A stretch of 64,000 nt of DNA from Chromatiales bacterium (GTDB lineage: Bacteria; Pseudomonadota; Gammaproteobacteria; Steroidobacterales; GCA-2729495): assembly GCA_024234935.1 (NCBI GenBank), contig JACKNI010000001.1, positions 496,001-560,000 on the forward strand. The letters are read 5' to 3'. The translations under genes were made by a program, and so were the position numbers. The notes beneath the pieces are model-generated. The model worked only from the letters and a program-made list of their open reading frames with translations, did no database searches and had not been told where the DNA came from. Numbering within the stretch: position 1 is the first letter of the stretch; each line of letters starts with the position of its first letter. Below, one piece after another: positions 1-8,102 of the stretch.

Positions 1-1
1 C

Positions 2-121
2 TCCTCGGGCGATATCAGCGATGCCTTTGTGGTGCGCATCCGTGATCGCGTCGAGCGGCGCAGCTACACGCTGGATGTAGCAACAGATGGGACGACGGAA
101 ATCACCCGCGATGACAAATAA
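2..121 (+). CDS. gspH: Type II secretion pseudopilin GspH, C-terminal end (partial)
   Basis: The window opens inside this reading frame, which gives 39 residues before a TAA stop at 119-121. The visible piece is a hydrophilic tail (SSGDISDAFVVRIRDRVERR at its start) of the kind that closes the beta-sheet domain of minor pseudopilins. The N-terminal prepilin signal is outside the window, so the name rests on position: it directly precedes and overlaps gspI, and the order H-I-J-K-L-M-N is the canonical type II secretion order. GspH is a minor pseudopilin of the periplasmic pseudopilus. The call is inferred mostly from context. Confidence 0.7.
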   Translation, partial: SSGDISDAFVVRIRDRVERRSYTLDVATDGTTEITRDDK

Positions 122-551
122 GCGGTGCGGACAGCCGGGTTTCACGCTCATCGAGGTGCTGGTCGCACTGGTCATCGTTGCGCTGGGACTGCTGGCCGCC
201 TTCGGGCAGGTCAACCAGACACTGACCACGGCGAGCCGCCTGCGTGACAAGACCTTCGCCGACTGGGTCGCGCTGAACCAGCTCACCGCGCAACGGCTGA
301 CCGGTGAATTCCCTGCCATCGGCAGCAGTTCCGGGGAAACCGAAATGGGGCGTGCCAAATGGCGCTACACCGTCAAGGTTGATAAGACCGATTTTGAAGA
401 TCTGCGCCAGATCGACGTTTCGGTAGCCTTCGCCGACAAACCGGAACAGGTCGTCACGTCGATCTCCGGCTTCATGGGACGGGCCGCCAGCCAGGCCGTG
501 GAACCCGGCGGCCAGCGCGCCGACTGGGTACCGATCGAGCCGGGCCGCTGA
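111..551 (+). CDS. gspI: Type II secretion minor pseudopilin GspI
   Basis: This is a 146-residue minor pseudopilin of the type II secretion system, part of the pseudopilus tip complex with GspJ and GspK. The prepilin signal is visible: a short basic leader ends at Gly10, followed by FTLIEVLVAL with Glu15 at mature position +5 and a hydrophobic helix to about residue 33. I chose ATG 111 rather than the upstream in-frame start at 87 because it places the leader at ten residues, normal for the family, and overlaps the gspH stop by 11 bases as expected in a coupled operon. The length matches GspI proteins. Processing would be by the prepilin peptidase GspO, which is not in this window. Confidence 0.93.
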   Translation: MTNKRCGQPGFTLIEVLVALVIVALGLLAAFGQVNQTLTTASRLRDKTFADWVALNQLTAQRLTGEFPAIGSSSGETEMGRAKWRYTVKVDKTDFEDLRQIDVSVAFADKPEQVVTSISGFMGRAASQAVEPGGQRADWVPIEPGR

Positions 552-553
552 AC

Positions 554-1213
554 ATGCCATATCGCAAGCCCGTCTGCCGGAGATCACTGACTGGCCTAAG
601 ACGCACGGTCAGCGGCTTTACCTTGCTTGAGCTGCTGGTTGCGATGGGTATCTTTGCCGTCATCGGTGCGATGGCGCTGGGCGGCCTGAATACCGTGGTC
701 GACCAGACCACCATCGCTCGCGAGCAGATGGATCGTCTCGGCAAACTGCAGCGGGCGCTGCGTCTGATGAGCGGTGACTTCAGCAATCTCGCGCCGCGCT
801 TTGTCCGCGACGAACTCGGTACAGCCGGTGAGGCGCCCCTGTTGGCCGATGGTCGTCTGTTCGGCGTGGAGCTGCGCCTCAGCCGCGGCGGCTGGCCCAA
901 TCCGGCCGGCCTGCCCCATCGCGGCACCCTGCAGCGCGTGCAGTATCGTCTGGATGACGACAAGCTGATTCGCGAATACTGGTCCGTGATGGACCATGTG
1001 CTGGGCCAGGAGCCGCGCAGCCAGGAGCTGCTGAGCGGCGTCAATGAATTCAAGTTGTTCTATCTCGATACGCAGAATGAATGGCGAACCCAGTGGCCGC
1101 CGCCCGCACAGACAACCAGCACGGTCGTCGGCCAGCGACCACGCGCGGTGCGCATCGTTCTGGATCTCAAGGACTGGGGTGCCGTCGAGCGTCTGATCGA
1201 GGTGGCGCAGTGA
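554..1213 (+). CDS. gspJ: Type II secretion minor pseudopilin GspJ
   Basis: This is a 219-residue minor pseudopilin. The leader is rather long (21 residues), ending in Gly21, followed by FTLLELLVAMGIF with Glu26 at mature +5 and a transmembrane helix to about residue 42. The remainder is the variable periplasmic domain. The start lies two bases after the gspI stop. In the GspI-GspJ-GspK tip complex, GspJ contacts GspI and helps start pseudopilus assembly (family knowledge). The gene overlaps gspK by four bases (GTGA), so translation is probably coupled. The call is secure from the prepilin motif, length and gene order. Confidence 0.92.
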   Translation: MPYRKPVCRRSLTGLRRTVSGFTLLELLVAMGIFAVIGAMALGGLNTVVDQTTIAREQMDRLGKLQRALRLMSGDFSNLAPRFVRDELGTAGEAPLLADGRLFGVELRLSRGGWPNPAGLPHRGTLQRVQYRLDDDKLIREYWSVMDHVLGQEPRSQELLSGVNEFKLFYLDTQNEWRTQWPPPAQTTSTVVGQRPRAVRIVLDLKDWGAVERLIEVAQ

Positions 1214-2163
1214 AGCGGTGCGCAGGTCCGGCCCGCCAGCGTGGCATCGCCGTGCTGACGGCAGTGCTGGTCGTGACCCTGGCAACGGTACTCGCCGTAA
1301 ACCTGCTGTGGCAGAGCAGTGTCGATCTGCGCCGTACCGAGACGTTGCTGCTGCAGGACCAGGCGCGTCAATACGACCTCGGTGGCGAAGAAGTCGCCAG
1401 GGTGTTTTTGGTCAAGGACTTTCGCAACGATCCCGGCGGCATGGATACGACGAAGGAGATCTGGGCCACACCACTGAAGCGTGATTTCGAGGGCGGATTC
1501 TTCGAGGGCTGGCTGCTCGATCAGCAGGGCCGCTTTGACCTCAACAGCCTGGTGGATGCAAAGGGCAAGCCGGTTGAGAAGACCTGCCGCCAGTTTGTAC
1601 GCATGCTGATGTTGCTGCCGCTCGAATCACCACTGGATGCAAACACGGCAACTTCGCTCATGGAAGCGACAGTCGACTGGATTGATCCGGACCAGGCACC
1701 ACAATTGAACGGCGCCGAGGATGACCACTACACCAGCCGCGAACCGCCCTACCGGCCAGCAGATTTCTGGTTCGTTTCCATCAGCGAATTGCTGGCCGTG
1801 GAAGGCTACACGCCGGAGATCTATGCGGCACTGGAGCCTCATGTCACCGCCCTGCCGCTAACCGACAAACCGCGCCTGATCAATGTAAACACCGCCACCG
1901 ATGTCGTGCTGGCTTCGCTGGTGGACAACGAAACCCTGGAAAGCGTTGAACCGCTGCTCAATCAGGAATACGCGAAAGCAACCGACTTCACCGAAGAAGC
2001 ACCCGGTTTCAAGGCCATCGAGAACGACATCGACGTAAAAAGCGACTGGTTTCTGCTGACTGTGACCACGTCTATTGGCACCACCCAGTCCACTCTGTAC
2101 AGTCTGCTGGAACGCCACGGCGAGAACGTCGCGGTCCGCCTGCGCAGTTTTGACGTGAAATGA
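1210..2163 (+). CDS. gspK: Type II secretion minor pseudopilin GspK
   Basis: This 317-residue protein is the large minor pseudopilin that caps the pseudopilus. I place the start at GTG 1210, which shares four bases with the gspJ stop (GTGA); the longer frame from 1081 would add 43 unrelated residues. The leader ends at Gly12, followed by a hydrophobic helix IAVLTAVLVVTLATVLAV. Mature position +5 is Thr17, not Glu. Lack of the +5 Glu is a known hallmark of GspK. A central SDLNxL-like segment (RFDLNSLVD) and the later NVNTA motif are typical of the GspK alpha-helical domain. It lies between gspJ and gspL. Confidence 0.92.
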   Translation: MKRCAGPARQRGIAVLTAVLVVTLATVLAVNLLWQSSVDLRRTETLLLQDQARQYDLGGEEVARVFLVKDFRNDPGGMDTTKEIWATPLKRDFEGGFFEGWLLDQQGRFDLNSLVDAKGKPVEKTCRQFVRMLMLLPLESPLDANTATSLMEATVDWIDPDQAPQLNGAEDDHYTSREPPYRPADFWFVSISELLAVEGYTPEIYAALEPHVTALPLTDKPRLINVNTATDVVLASLVDNETLESVEPLLNQEYAKATDFTEEAPGFKAIENDIDVKSDWFLLTVTTSIGTTQSTLYSLLERHGENVAVRLRSFDVK

Positions 2164-2166
2164 CCG

Positions 2167-3438
2167 ATGAGTGAAACCCTCGTAGTCCGCCTCCGTGCCA
2201 GCGACGCCGGACTCGCCGAGTGGATTGTCGTGGACGACACCGGCGCCTGCACGCTGGCACCTGCAGCCGGACCGGTGGCGGGTGCCGCTGCGCTGGTGGG
2301 TGGCAGACGCGTCGTCTGTCTGCTGCCATCGACGCGGGTACTGCGCACCCGCGCTGATGTTCCCGTTCGCAACCAGAGTCGTCTCGCTCTCGCCCTGCCC
2401 TTCGCTCTTGAAGACCTGCTCGCCGAAGATATTGATGATCTGCACTTCGCCAGTGGCATGCGGCACGGCGATGGCCGGATCGGCGTTGCGGTGATCCGTC
2501 GTACACATCTGGACGACTGCCTCGCCCTGCTGGCAGAAGCCGGGGTAGCGCCCAAGGCCATATTTGCCGACAGCGACGGCGTCGCCGATCTTGTCGGCAC
2601 GACGACAATACTGCTCGAAGACACGCAGGTAATTCTGCGCGATCCGGGCGGCGATGCAGTGGCCGCCGAGACCGATGGCCTTGATGCCTTGCTCAGCCTC
2701 TGGCTGGCGCAGACCAGGCCCACCAGTGATGACAGCACGACCCCACCCCGCCAGCTGCAGATTTATGACGCGACTACCGACGGCTGGCCAAACTCGGTCT
2801 GGGAGGAATTGCAGGCACAGGTACAGAGCCTCGAGGTCCGGCGTCTGCCGGACGGGGCGCTGGCACGCCTGGCAGCGGGCGTCGTCGTAAGTCCCGGTGT
2901 CAATCTGCTGCAGGGCAGGTATGCGAAGCGTTCCAGTTTCGCGAGTTACTGGCCGCGCTGGCGTCTGGCCGCTGCACTCATCGCGGCGCTGGGCCTCACG
3001 ATACTGCTGAATGCCGGAGTCGATACCTGGCGCCTGAATCGCGAATCCGCAGCGCTCGAAACCGAACTGAACCAGGCCATCGCGCATACCTTTCCAGGCG
3101 CGGCGCCGCGGGATGTGCGTGCGCTCGTCGATCAGCGCCTGCAGGCCGGCAGCCCGCAGCAGGGTCTCGCGGCAGGCAGGCAGTTTCTCGATACGCTGCG
3201 TACGGTTGCGGGAGCAGTCTCACGCACCGGCAACGCAAGAATCGAAGCCCTGAACTTCCGCACTGGCACCATGGAACTGACCTTGCGCGTGCCCAGCGCC
3301 GATTCGCTCGACAGTATTCGCAAGCTGGTGACCGAAGGTGGTCGGCTCAATGCCGAAATCCAGTCTTCCAATGCAGAAGGTGAGCAGATCCAGGGACGCA
3401 TCCGGATCACGCCAGCGGGCAAGGCGGGTGAGGCATGA
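2167..3438 (+). CDS. gspL: Type II secretion inner-membrane platform protein GspL
   Basis: This 423-residue bitopic inner-membrane protein links the secretion ATPase GspE to the membrane platform. The N-terminal 240 or so residues form the actin-like cytoplasmic domain (VRLRASDAGLAEWIVVDD at the start). A single transmembrane helix follows at about residues 266-285 (RLAAALIAALGLTILLNAGV). The C-terminal 130 residues are the periplasmic ferredoxin-like domain that pairs with GspM. The gene starts three bases after gspK and overlaps gspM by four bases. Length and architecture match the family. Confidence 0.92.
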   Translation: MSETLVVRLRASDAGLAEWIVVDDTGACTLAPAAGPVAGAAALVGGRRVVCLLPSTRVLRTRADVPVRNQSRLALALPFALEDLLAEDIDDLHFASGMRHGDGRIGVAVIRRTHLDDCLALLAEAGVAPKAIFADSDGVADLVGTTTILLEDTQVILRDPGGDAVAAETDGLDALLSLWLAQTRPTSDDSTTPPRQLQIYDATTDGWPNSVWEELQAQVQSLEVRRLPDGALARLAAGVVVSPGVNLLQGRYAKRSSFASYWPRWRLAAALIAALGLTILLNAGVDTWRLNRESAALETELNQAIAHTFPGAAPRDVRALVDQRLQAGSPQQGLAAGRQFLDTLRTVAGAVSRTGNARIEALNFRTGTMELTLRVPSADSLDSIRKLVTEGGRLNAEIQSSNAEGEQIQGRIRITPAGKAGEA

Positions 3439-3935
3439 ACCTGGCTGCGCTTCAGCAGTGGTTCGACAAGCTGGCGCCGCGCGAGCGCTGGATGGTGATG
3501 GCCGGCGCAGTGTTTGCGCTCGTCGCGCTGATCTTCGCGCTCGGCATCCGGCCGCTTTACCAGGCCCGCGATGCTGCCGCCGGGCGGGTTGCCGACCAGC
3601 GCCGGTTGCTGGCTGATATCGAACAGGTCGCGCAGCGCTTTGGACCGCAATCCGGCCCCGCTGCGCAGGTCCAGGGCAGTGGCGAATCAGTCGTCGTGCT
3701 GGTCGACCGCTCGACGAGGGAGCGCGGGCTCAGCAGCTATCTGAAGCGCAATCAGCCCGAAGGCAATGGCGGCGTTCGTCTGCGCCTGGAAAACGCACCC
3801 TTCGACGAGTTGCTGCTGTGGATCTCCGATGTGCAGTCCGGCCAGGGACTCGCAGCCGTGTCGGCCAGTTTCGACCCCACCGGTGAACCAGGGCGCGTGA
3901 ACGCCAACCTGGTGCTGAGTCCGGTCGGGCGCTGA
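3435..3935 (+). CDS. gspM: Type II secretion inner-membrane platform protein GspM
   Basis: This is a 166-residue bitopic membrane protein. A short cytoplasmic tail is followed by one transmembrane helix at about residues 19-38 (MVMAGAVFALVALIFALG) and a coiled-coil plus periplasmic domain. GspM binds GspL and the assembly platform GspF (family knowledge). The ATG overlaps the gspL stop (ATGA), so the two partners are probably translationally coupled. Length is typical for GspM. Confidence 0.92.
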   Translation: MNLAALQQWFDKLAPRERWMVMAGAVFALVALIFALGIRPLYQARDAAAGRVADQRRLLADIEQVAQRFGPQSGPAAQVQGSGESVVVLVDRSTRERGLSSYLKRNQPEGNGGVRLRLENAPFDELLLWISDVQSGQGLAAVSASFDPTGEPGRVNANLVLSPVGR

Positions 3936-3941
3936 GTTGAC

Positions 3942-4703
3942 ATGACACGCATGTACCGCACCCTGTTGTTCACCGGCCTGGCCTCCCTGGGTCTGTCGCT
4001 GCTGCTGCTCATTCCCGCGCGGACCCTTCTGCCATTGCTGATCAAATCCGGTGCGGTCACCAGCGGTCTGGACGGCACCGTCTGGTCAGGCAGCGCGCGT
4101 ACCCTGAACGCGGGGCCGCTGCGCTTCGACCAGCTGCGCTGGCGATTCGAGCCGTGGCGACTGCTGCGCGGCGAACTCGGCGCGCGTATCGAGGGGCGGC
4201 TCCCCGATGGTTTCTTTTCCGGACATGTGGCGCGCTCGCTGGGCGGCAGACTTGTCATTCGCGATATCGAAGCGGCGGCACCACTGCAGGTACTGTCACC
4301 CGGCATGGCGTCCCTGACCGGCAACAGCCAGCTCAGCATCAGGATGCAGCAGATCGCCTGGCTCGACGGCTGGGTGGAAACAGCGATCGGCACGATCCAG
4401 CTGTCGCAGGTCGTGTTGCCGATTCCAGTGCTTGCCGGCCGCACACCGCCTGGCAATTACGTCATCAGCTTCGACAGCGAATCGCTGGCAGCCGGCACAC
4501 CGCTCAGCGGGAAGGTCGCCGACGGCGGCGGCCCGCTGGAAATCAGCGGGGTACTGAACCTGAGCCCGCCACGCAACTATGAACTCTCTGCCACGGTCAA
4601 GGCACGCGACACGGCGCCGCCAGAACTGGTCAATATCCTGAAGTCAGCCGGTCCGCGCGCGCCCGACGGTGGCCGCGAATTCAGCCTGGCAGGCTCATTC
4701 TGA
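3942..4703 (+). CDS. gspN: Type II secretion protein GspN
   Basis: This 253-residue protein has an N-terminal signal-anchor (residues about 6-27, LLFTGLASLGLSLLLLIPAR) and a periplasmic domain. GspN occurs at the end of some type II secretion operons and is not essential in all systems; its role is poorly defined. The domain carries the VxSGLDGTVWSGSA pattern common to the family. It starts six bases after gspM and ends the operon. Its last nine bases overlap the end of the convergent helicase gene, so any terminator must lie inside coding sequence. No downstream gsp gene follows. Confidence 0.88.
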   Translation: MTRMYRTLLFTGLASLGLSLLLLIPARTLLPLLIKSGAVTSGLDGTVWSGSARTLNAGPLRFDQLRWRFEPWRLLRGELGARIEGRLPDGFFSGHVARSLGGRLVIRDIEAAAPLQVLSPGMASLTGNSQLSIRMQQIAWLDGWVETAIGTIQLSQVVLPIPVLAGRTPPGNYVISFDSESLAAGTPLSGKVADGGGPLEISGVLNLSPPRNYELSATVKARDTAPPELVNILKSAGPRAPDGGREFSLAGSF

Positions 4704-7700
4704 GCCAGCTTCTGGCAGCTCGACTGCGTGCAGCAGCCTGAGCAGTGGAAAATACAGCGCCACTGAAATCGGCCTTGTTTCAATCTGCGCGAAGGCGTCT
4801 CTGTAGGCTGTCAGCTGGGGCGCGTAACGCCGCGTTTCCGAAGCGATGAACTGCGTGCGGTCACCGCCCTCGTGACTGCTGGTCTTGTAGTCGACGATCC
4901 AGCGAATGCCCTGCCCGCAGACGAATGAGCGGTCGATGACCAGGTGCCTGAAACGGTCGCCAGACTTCACCGTCAGCGGGTACTCGTTCACGGCCTCATC
5001 GTGCTGCGAGGACATCAGCCAGCGTCCGCGCTCATCGGTCAGCGCATTGCTCAACACGGCATGTACCCGCTCGATGGCGCGGTTCAGATTGTCGGCTTCG
5101 ACGCCGGCCCGGAGCAGCAAACGCCGGATAGCGGGTTGCAGACTGCGAAACGCCGCGTCGTCGCCCACGAACTGCTCGGCGCCGACCGTCGCAATATGCT
5201 GCAGCCAGCGATGCGCAACCGCGCCGGCATGCATCGCCCAGGAACTCGCCCAGTCGTAAGGCACGAGGGTTTCCGGCTGTGCTGCTTCCGCAATTGTCAG
5301 GCCCAGGCCAGCCGGCGGCGGCGGCCGCTGCCACGCGCCAGGCAGGCGGCGCAATACAGGTTGCTGCCAGTGCGACACGCAATCGTCTGTCGCAGCGACC
5401 TCTGGCTCCGTGACTTCGGGCCAGCATGAGCCGAGGGCTGGCCAGAGGCGTTCCAGCAGGCTGCCCGCCGCAGGCACGACCGACACGGCGCCATCGTCAA
5501 CCGGTTCAGCAGTCTTGAGCTGACCGTACAGGTGCAGGCGCTTGATGGCACGGGTCGCGGCGACATAGAGCAGCCGGTCGGTTTCGGCCAGTCTCTGTTG
5601 ACGCCGCAAGCGCCACAGCAGCGCGTAAAGTGGATCCGCATTCTTTTCGCCGGCCGCATTCACCGGCGCCAGCAACAGCTCAGGCTTGCCACCGGCCGAA
5701 GGCACTTCCTGCCAGAGCAGCGCCGGTTGCTGATCGCGGCGGGTCTCCCGCCCGAGCGCCGGCAGGATGACCGTATCGAACTGCAGCCCTTTCGCCTTGT
5801 GAATTGTCATCACCTGGACCTGGCTGCCGCCGCCGGGCAAGGACGATGGTGAGGCGTCGAGCGAAGCATCAAGCGCCAGCAGGTCCGCGCAATCGCCCCC
5901 GCTGTCGTGCTGCCCTATCGTGTCGAGTACCAGATCCACAAGCGGCAGGTCTGCACCAGCCACGGCCGGTCCGCCCAGTTCCACCCACAGGCCTTCGATC
6001 ACATCGCGCAAGGGGATCTGACCGAGGCGTCCACGTGCACGCCCGAATGCTGCCGCAAGCCGCTTCACGCGATTGCGGCCATCGGTACTCAGCCTGGACA
6101 GCCACTGTCCATCGTTGCAACGTTCAACGAGCAGTGACTGGTCATCAGCTCCGGGAGCAGCCAGAGCCTCGAGATCGGCCAGCATCAGCCCGCACCAGGG
6201 CGCCCGCAGTACCGACAGCCAGGCCAGGCGGTCACCGGCATGCAGAAGCGCATGAGTGAGGGCCAGAAGTTGGCTGGCAATCGCCGTCTTGCCGAGCTGC
6301 ACCAGATCGGCTGCAGAGAAATCGATCTGTGCGGCGCGCAACGCCGAAACGACCGCCGCCGCATGTGCCCGGCTGCGAACCAGAATGCCGATACTGTCCG
6401 CCGGCCAGCGCTGCAGGCAGCGCGTCACCAGGGCGGCGACCTCCATACCTTCCGATTCCGCCTGCATCCAGCTGCAACCGTGCAGCCGCACGCCATATTC
6501 AGGCTCACCGGAATCCGGTACATCCGTCGTGCCATCCTCCTCCGGCAGTATCGCCGGGGTGCTGGGGACGAAGCTGATGGCGCTGGTGAGCAGGTCATCG
6601 TGCGGGGGGAAAACCTGCGGAAAGATCCGGTTGACCCACTCGACCAGCGGAGGCACTGAGCGGAAGTTGGCACACAGACGGATGAATTCGAGCTGCACGC
6701 CGGGAATGCCCTGATCGCGACTGGCCAGAAACAGGCGCACTTCAGCCTGTCGAAAACCGTAGATGGACTGCATCGGATCGCCGACCAGAAACAGCGTACG
6801 GCCATCGCCTGGTGACCAGCCGCGCGTCAGTGCCTGCAGCAACTCGTATTGGGGCTGCGAGGTGTCCTGGAACTCGTCGAGCAGCACATGGCGGATTCGC
6901 CAGTCCACGCGCAACGCCAGTTCGCTGGGCGAATCGAGGCCGCCCAGTGCTGCCCTGCCCTCCGCAGCGATTTCCACGTAGTCAGTCAGGCCACGCGCAG
7001 CGAAGACCAGCTTCAATCCCGCGGCTGCGACGGGCAGCAGCTGCAGCAGCGCTTCCAGCGCCCGCCACTGCGCGGCGGGATAAACGGGCGACGGCAAGCC
7101 GGCGACCGTCGCCAGCACCGGCAACAATCCCTTGACCTCGCCGATGTGCGCGATCAGCTCCGCAGCGTGCGTCTTGAGATCCTTCTGCGCCGGCGGGAAT
7201 CCCTCTGCCACGGTGAGTCGCGCGCGCGGCGTACCCGATTTTGTCAGGACCGTCGCCGCTGCAAGCTGCCACCATGCCAGGCGCTCAGCGACCGGGTACC
7301 TGGTATCGGGGCCCGCAGCGACAACGAGACCACGGTTGATCGCGGCAGCGTGGACGATCTCCATGAGCTGATCGAGCAGCGCCGCCGGTAGCGCCGCCTG
7401 AACCAGATCCAGTTCATGACTCACCACCCGGCCCAGCGCGGCCTCAAGCTCGGCACGAGCCAGGTCCATATCCATGGGCGTACCGATGATCGGCAGCCAC
7501 TGGTCGCGATGCGCCAGCATCCCGGCCAGCAAAGCTTCCAGACGGTCCAGACGGTTATCGAAATGAGCCAGCAGGCTGGCGACTGCCACGCCCGCCGCAT
7601 CGTCCTCAACCAGCAGTCGCACGGCCTCGCGCGCTGCCTGCCGATACAGCGGGTCGAACGGCGTCGCCACCGGGCGCAGCACGTTCGCACCGCCGCTCAC

Positions 7701-8102
7701 CGGTGTACTGCGCGCCAGCGATGCACTCAGGCTGTCGATCGTGCTGATGCGCAGCCGGGACGGGTAGGCCGCAAGACCCCAGCCTCGCGCCTGATCCCTG
7801 GCCCGCACCGCGGCGACCAGTTCCCGCTGTCGGCGGCGACTCGCGGTTTCGTCAGCCGCGGCGGCCCCCTCGCCGGTCAAGGCCTGGCAGATCCTTCGCT
7901 GCATCTCGGCTGCAGCCTTGCGTGTAAAAGTGATGGCAAGAATTTCTTCCGGTTCGTCGACCAGACTGAGCAGTCGCAGATAGCGCTGAATCAGCAGTTC
8001 GGTCTTGCCGGCGCCAGCCGGTGCCTGGACCAGAAAAGAGCGATCCGGTGCGAGTGCACGTTCGCGCAGCGCGTCATCAGGTGCGGTACCGGCGATCTTC
8101 AT
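4695..8102 (-). CDS. addA: AddA-like UvrD/REP helicase with C-terminal nuclease domain
   Basis: This 1135-residue protein is a superfamily 1 helicase of the double-strand-break repair type. Walker A is QAPAGAGKT at residues 26-34. Motif II is visible as LLDEFQDTSQ, followed by the GDPMQSIYGFR motif and the late VQVMTIHKAKGLQF and LLYVAATRA motifs. A PD-(D/E)XK nuclease centre lies near the C-terminus (WIVDYKTSSHEG, Asp1071 and Lys1073) followed by QLTAYRDAF. This layout is that of AddA. It would act with its partner to resect DNA ends before RecA loading. It follows the AddB-like gene with a four-base overlap. RecBCD is the alternative system; no RecC or RecD homolog is present here. Confidence 0.88.
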   Translation of the reverse strand: MKIAGTAPDDALRERALAPDRSFLVQAPAGAGKTELLIQRYLRLLSLVDEPEEILAITFTRKAAAEMQRRICQALTGEGAAAADETASRRRQRELVAAVRARDQARGWGLAAYPSRLRISTIDSLSASLARSTPVSGGANVLRPVATPFDPLYRQAAREAVRLLVEDDAAGVAVASLLAHFDNRLDRLEALLAGMLAHRDQWLPIIGTPMDMDLARAELEAALGRVVSHELDLVQAALPAALLDQLMEIVHAAAINRGLVVAAGPDTRYPVAERLAWWQLAAATVLTKSGTPRARLTVAEGFPPAQKDLKTHAAELIAHIGEVKGLLPVLATVAGLPSPVYPAAQWRALEALLQLLPVAAAGLKLVFAARGLTDYVEIAAEGRAALGGLDSPSELALRVDWRIRHVLLDEFQDTSQPQYELLQALTRGWSPGDGRTLFLVGDPMQSIYGFRQAEVRLFLASRDQGIPGVQLEFIRLCANFRSVPPLVEWVNRIFPQVFPPHDDLLTSAISFVPSTPAILPEEDGTTDVPDSGEPEYGVRLHGCSWMQAESEGMEVAALVTRCLQRWPADSIGILVRSRAHAAAVVSALRAAQIDFSAADLVQLGKTAIASQLLALTHALLHAGDRLAWLSVLRAPWCGLMLADLEALAAPGADDQSLLVERCNDGQWLSRLSTDGRNRVKRLAAAFGRARGRLGQIPLRDVIEGLWVELGGPAVAGADLPLVDLVLDTIGQHDSGGDCADLLALDASLDASPSSLPGGGSQVQVMTIHKAKGLQFDTVILPALGRETRRDQQPALLWQEVPSAGGKPELLLAPVNAAGEKNADPLYALLWRLRRQQRLAETDRLLYVAATRAIKRLHLYGQLKTAEPVDDGAVSVVPAAGSLLERLWPALGSCWPEVTEPEVAATDDCVSHWQQPVLRRLPGAWQRPPPPAGLGLTIAEAAQPETLVPYDWASSWAMHAGAVAHRWLQHIATVGAEQFVGDDAAFRSLQPAIRRLLLRAGVEADNLNRAIERVHAVLSNALTDERGRWLMSSQHDEAVNEYPLTVKSGDRFRHLVIDRSFVCGQGIRWIVDYKTSSHEGGDRTQFIASETRRYAPQLTAYRDAFAQIETRPISVALYFPLLRLLHAVELPEAGSE

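Noticed and set aside
472..1285. Long minus-strand frames opposite gspI-gspJ
   Set aside because: Arg/Ser/Pro-rich shadow frames typical of high-GC coding DNA; the plus-strand frames carry the pseudopilin motifs.
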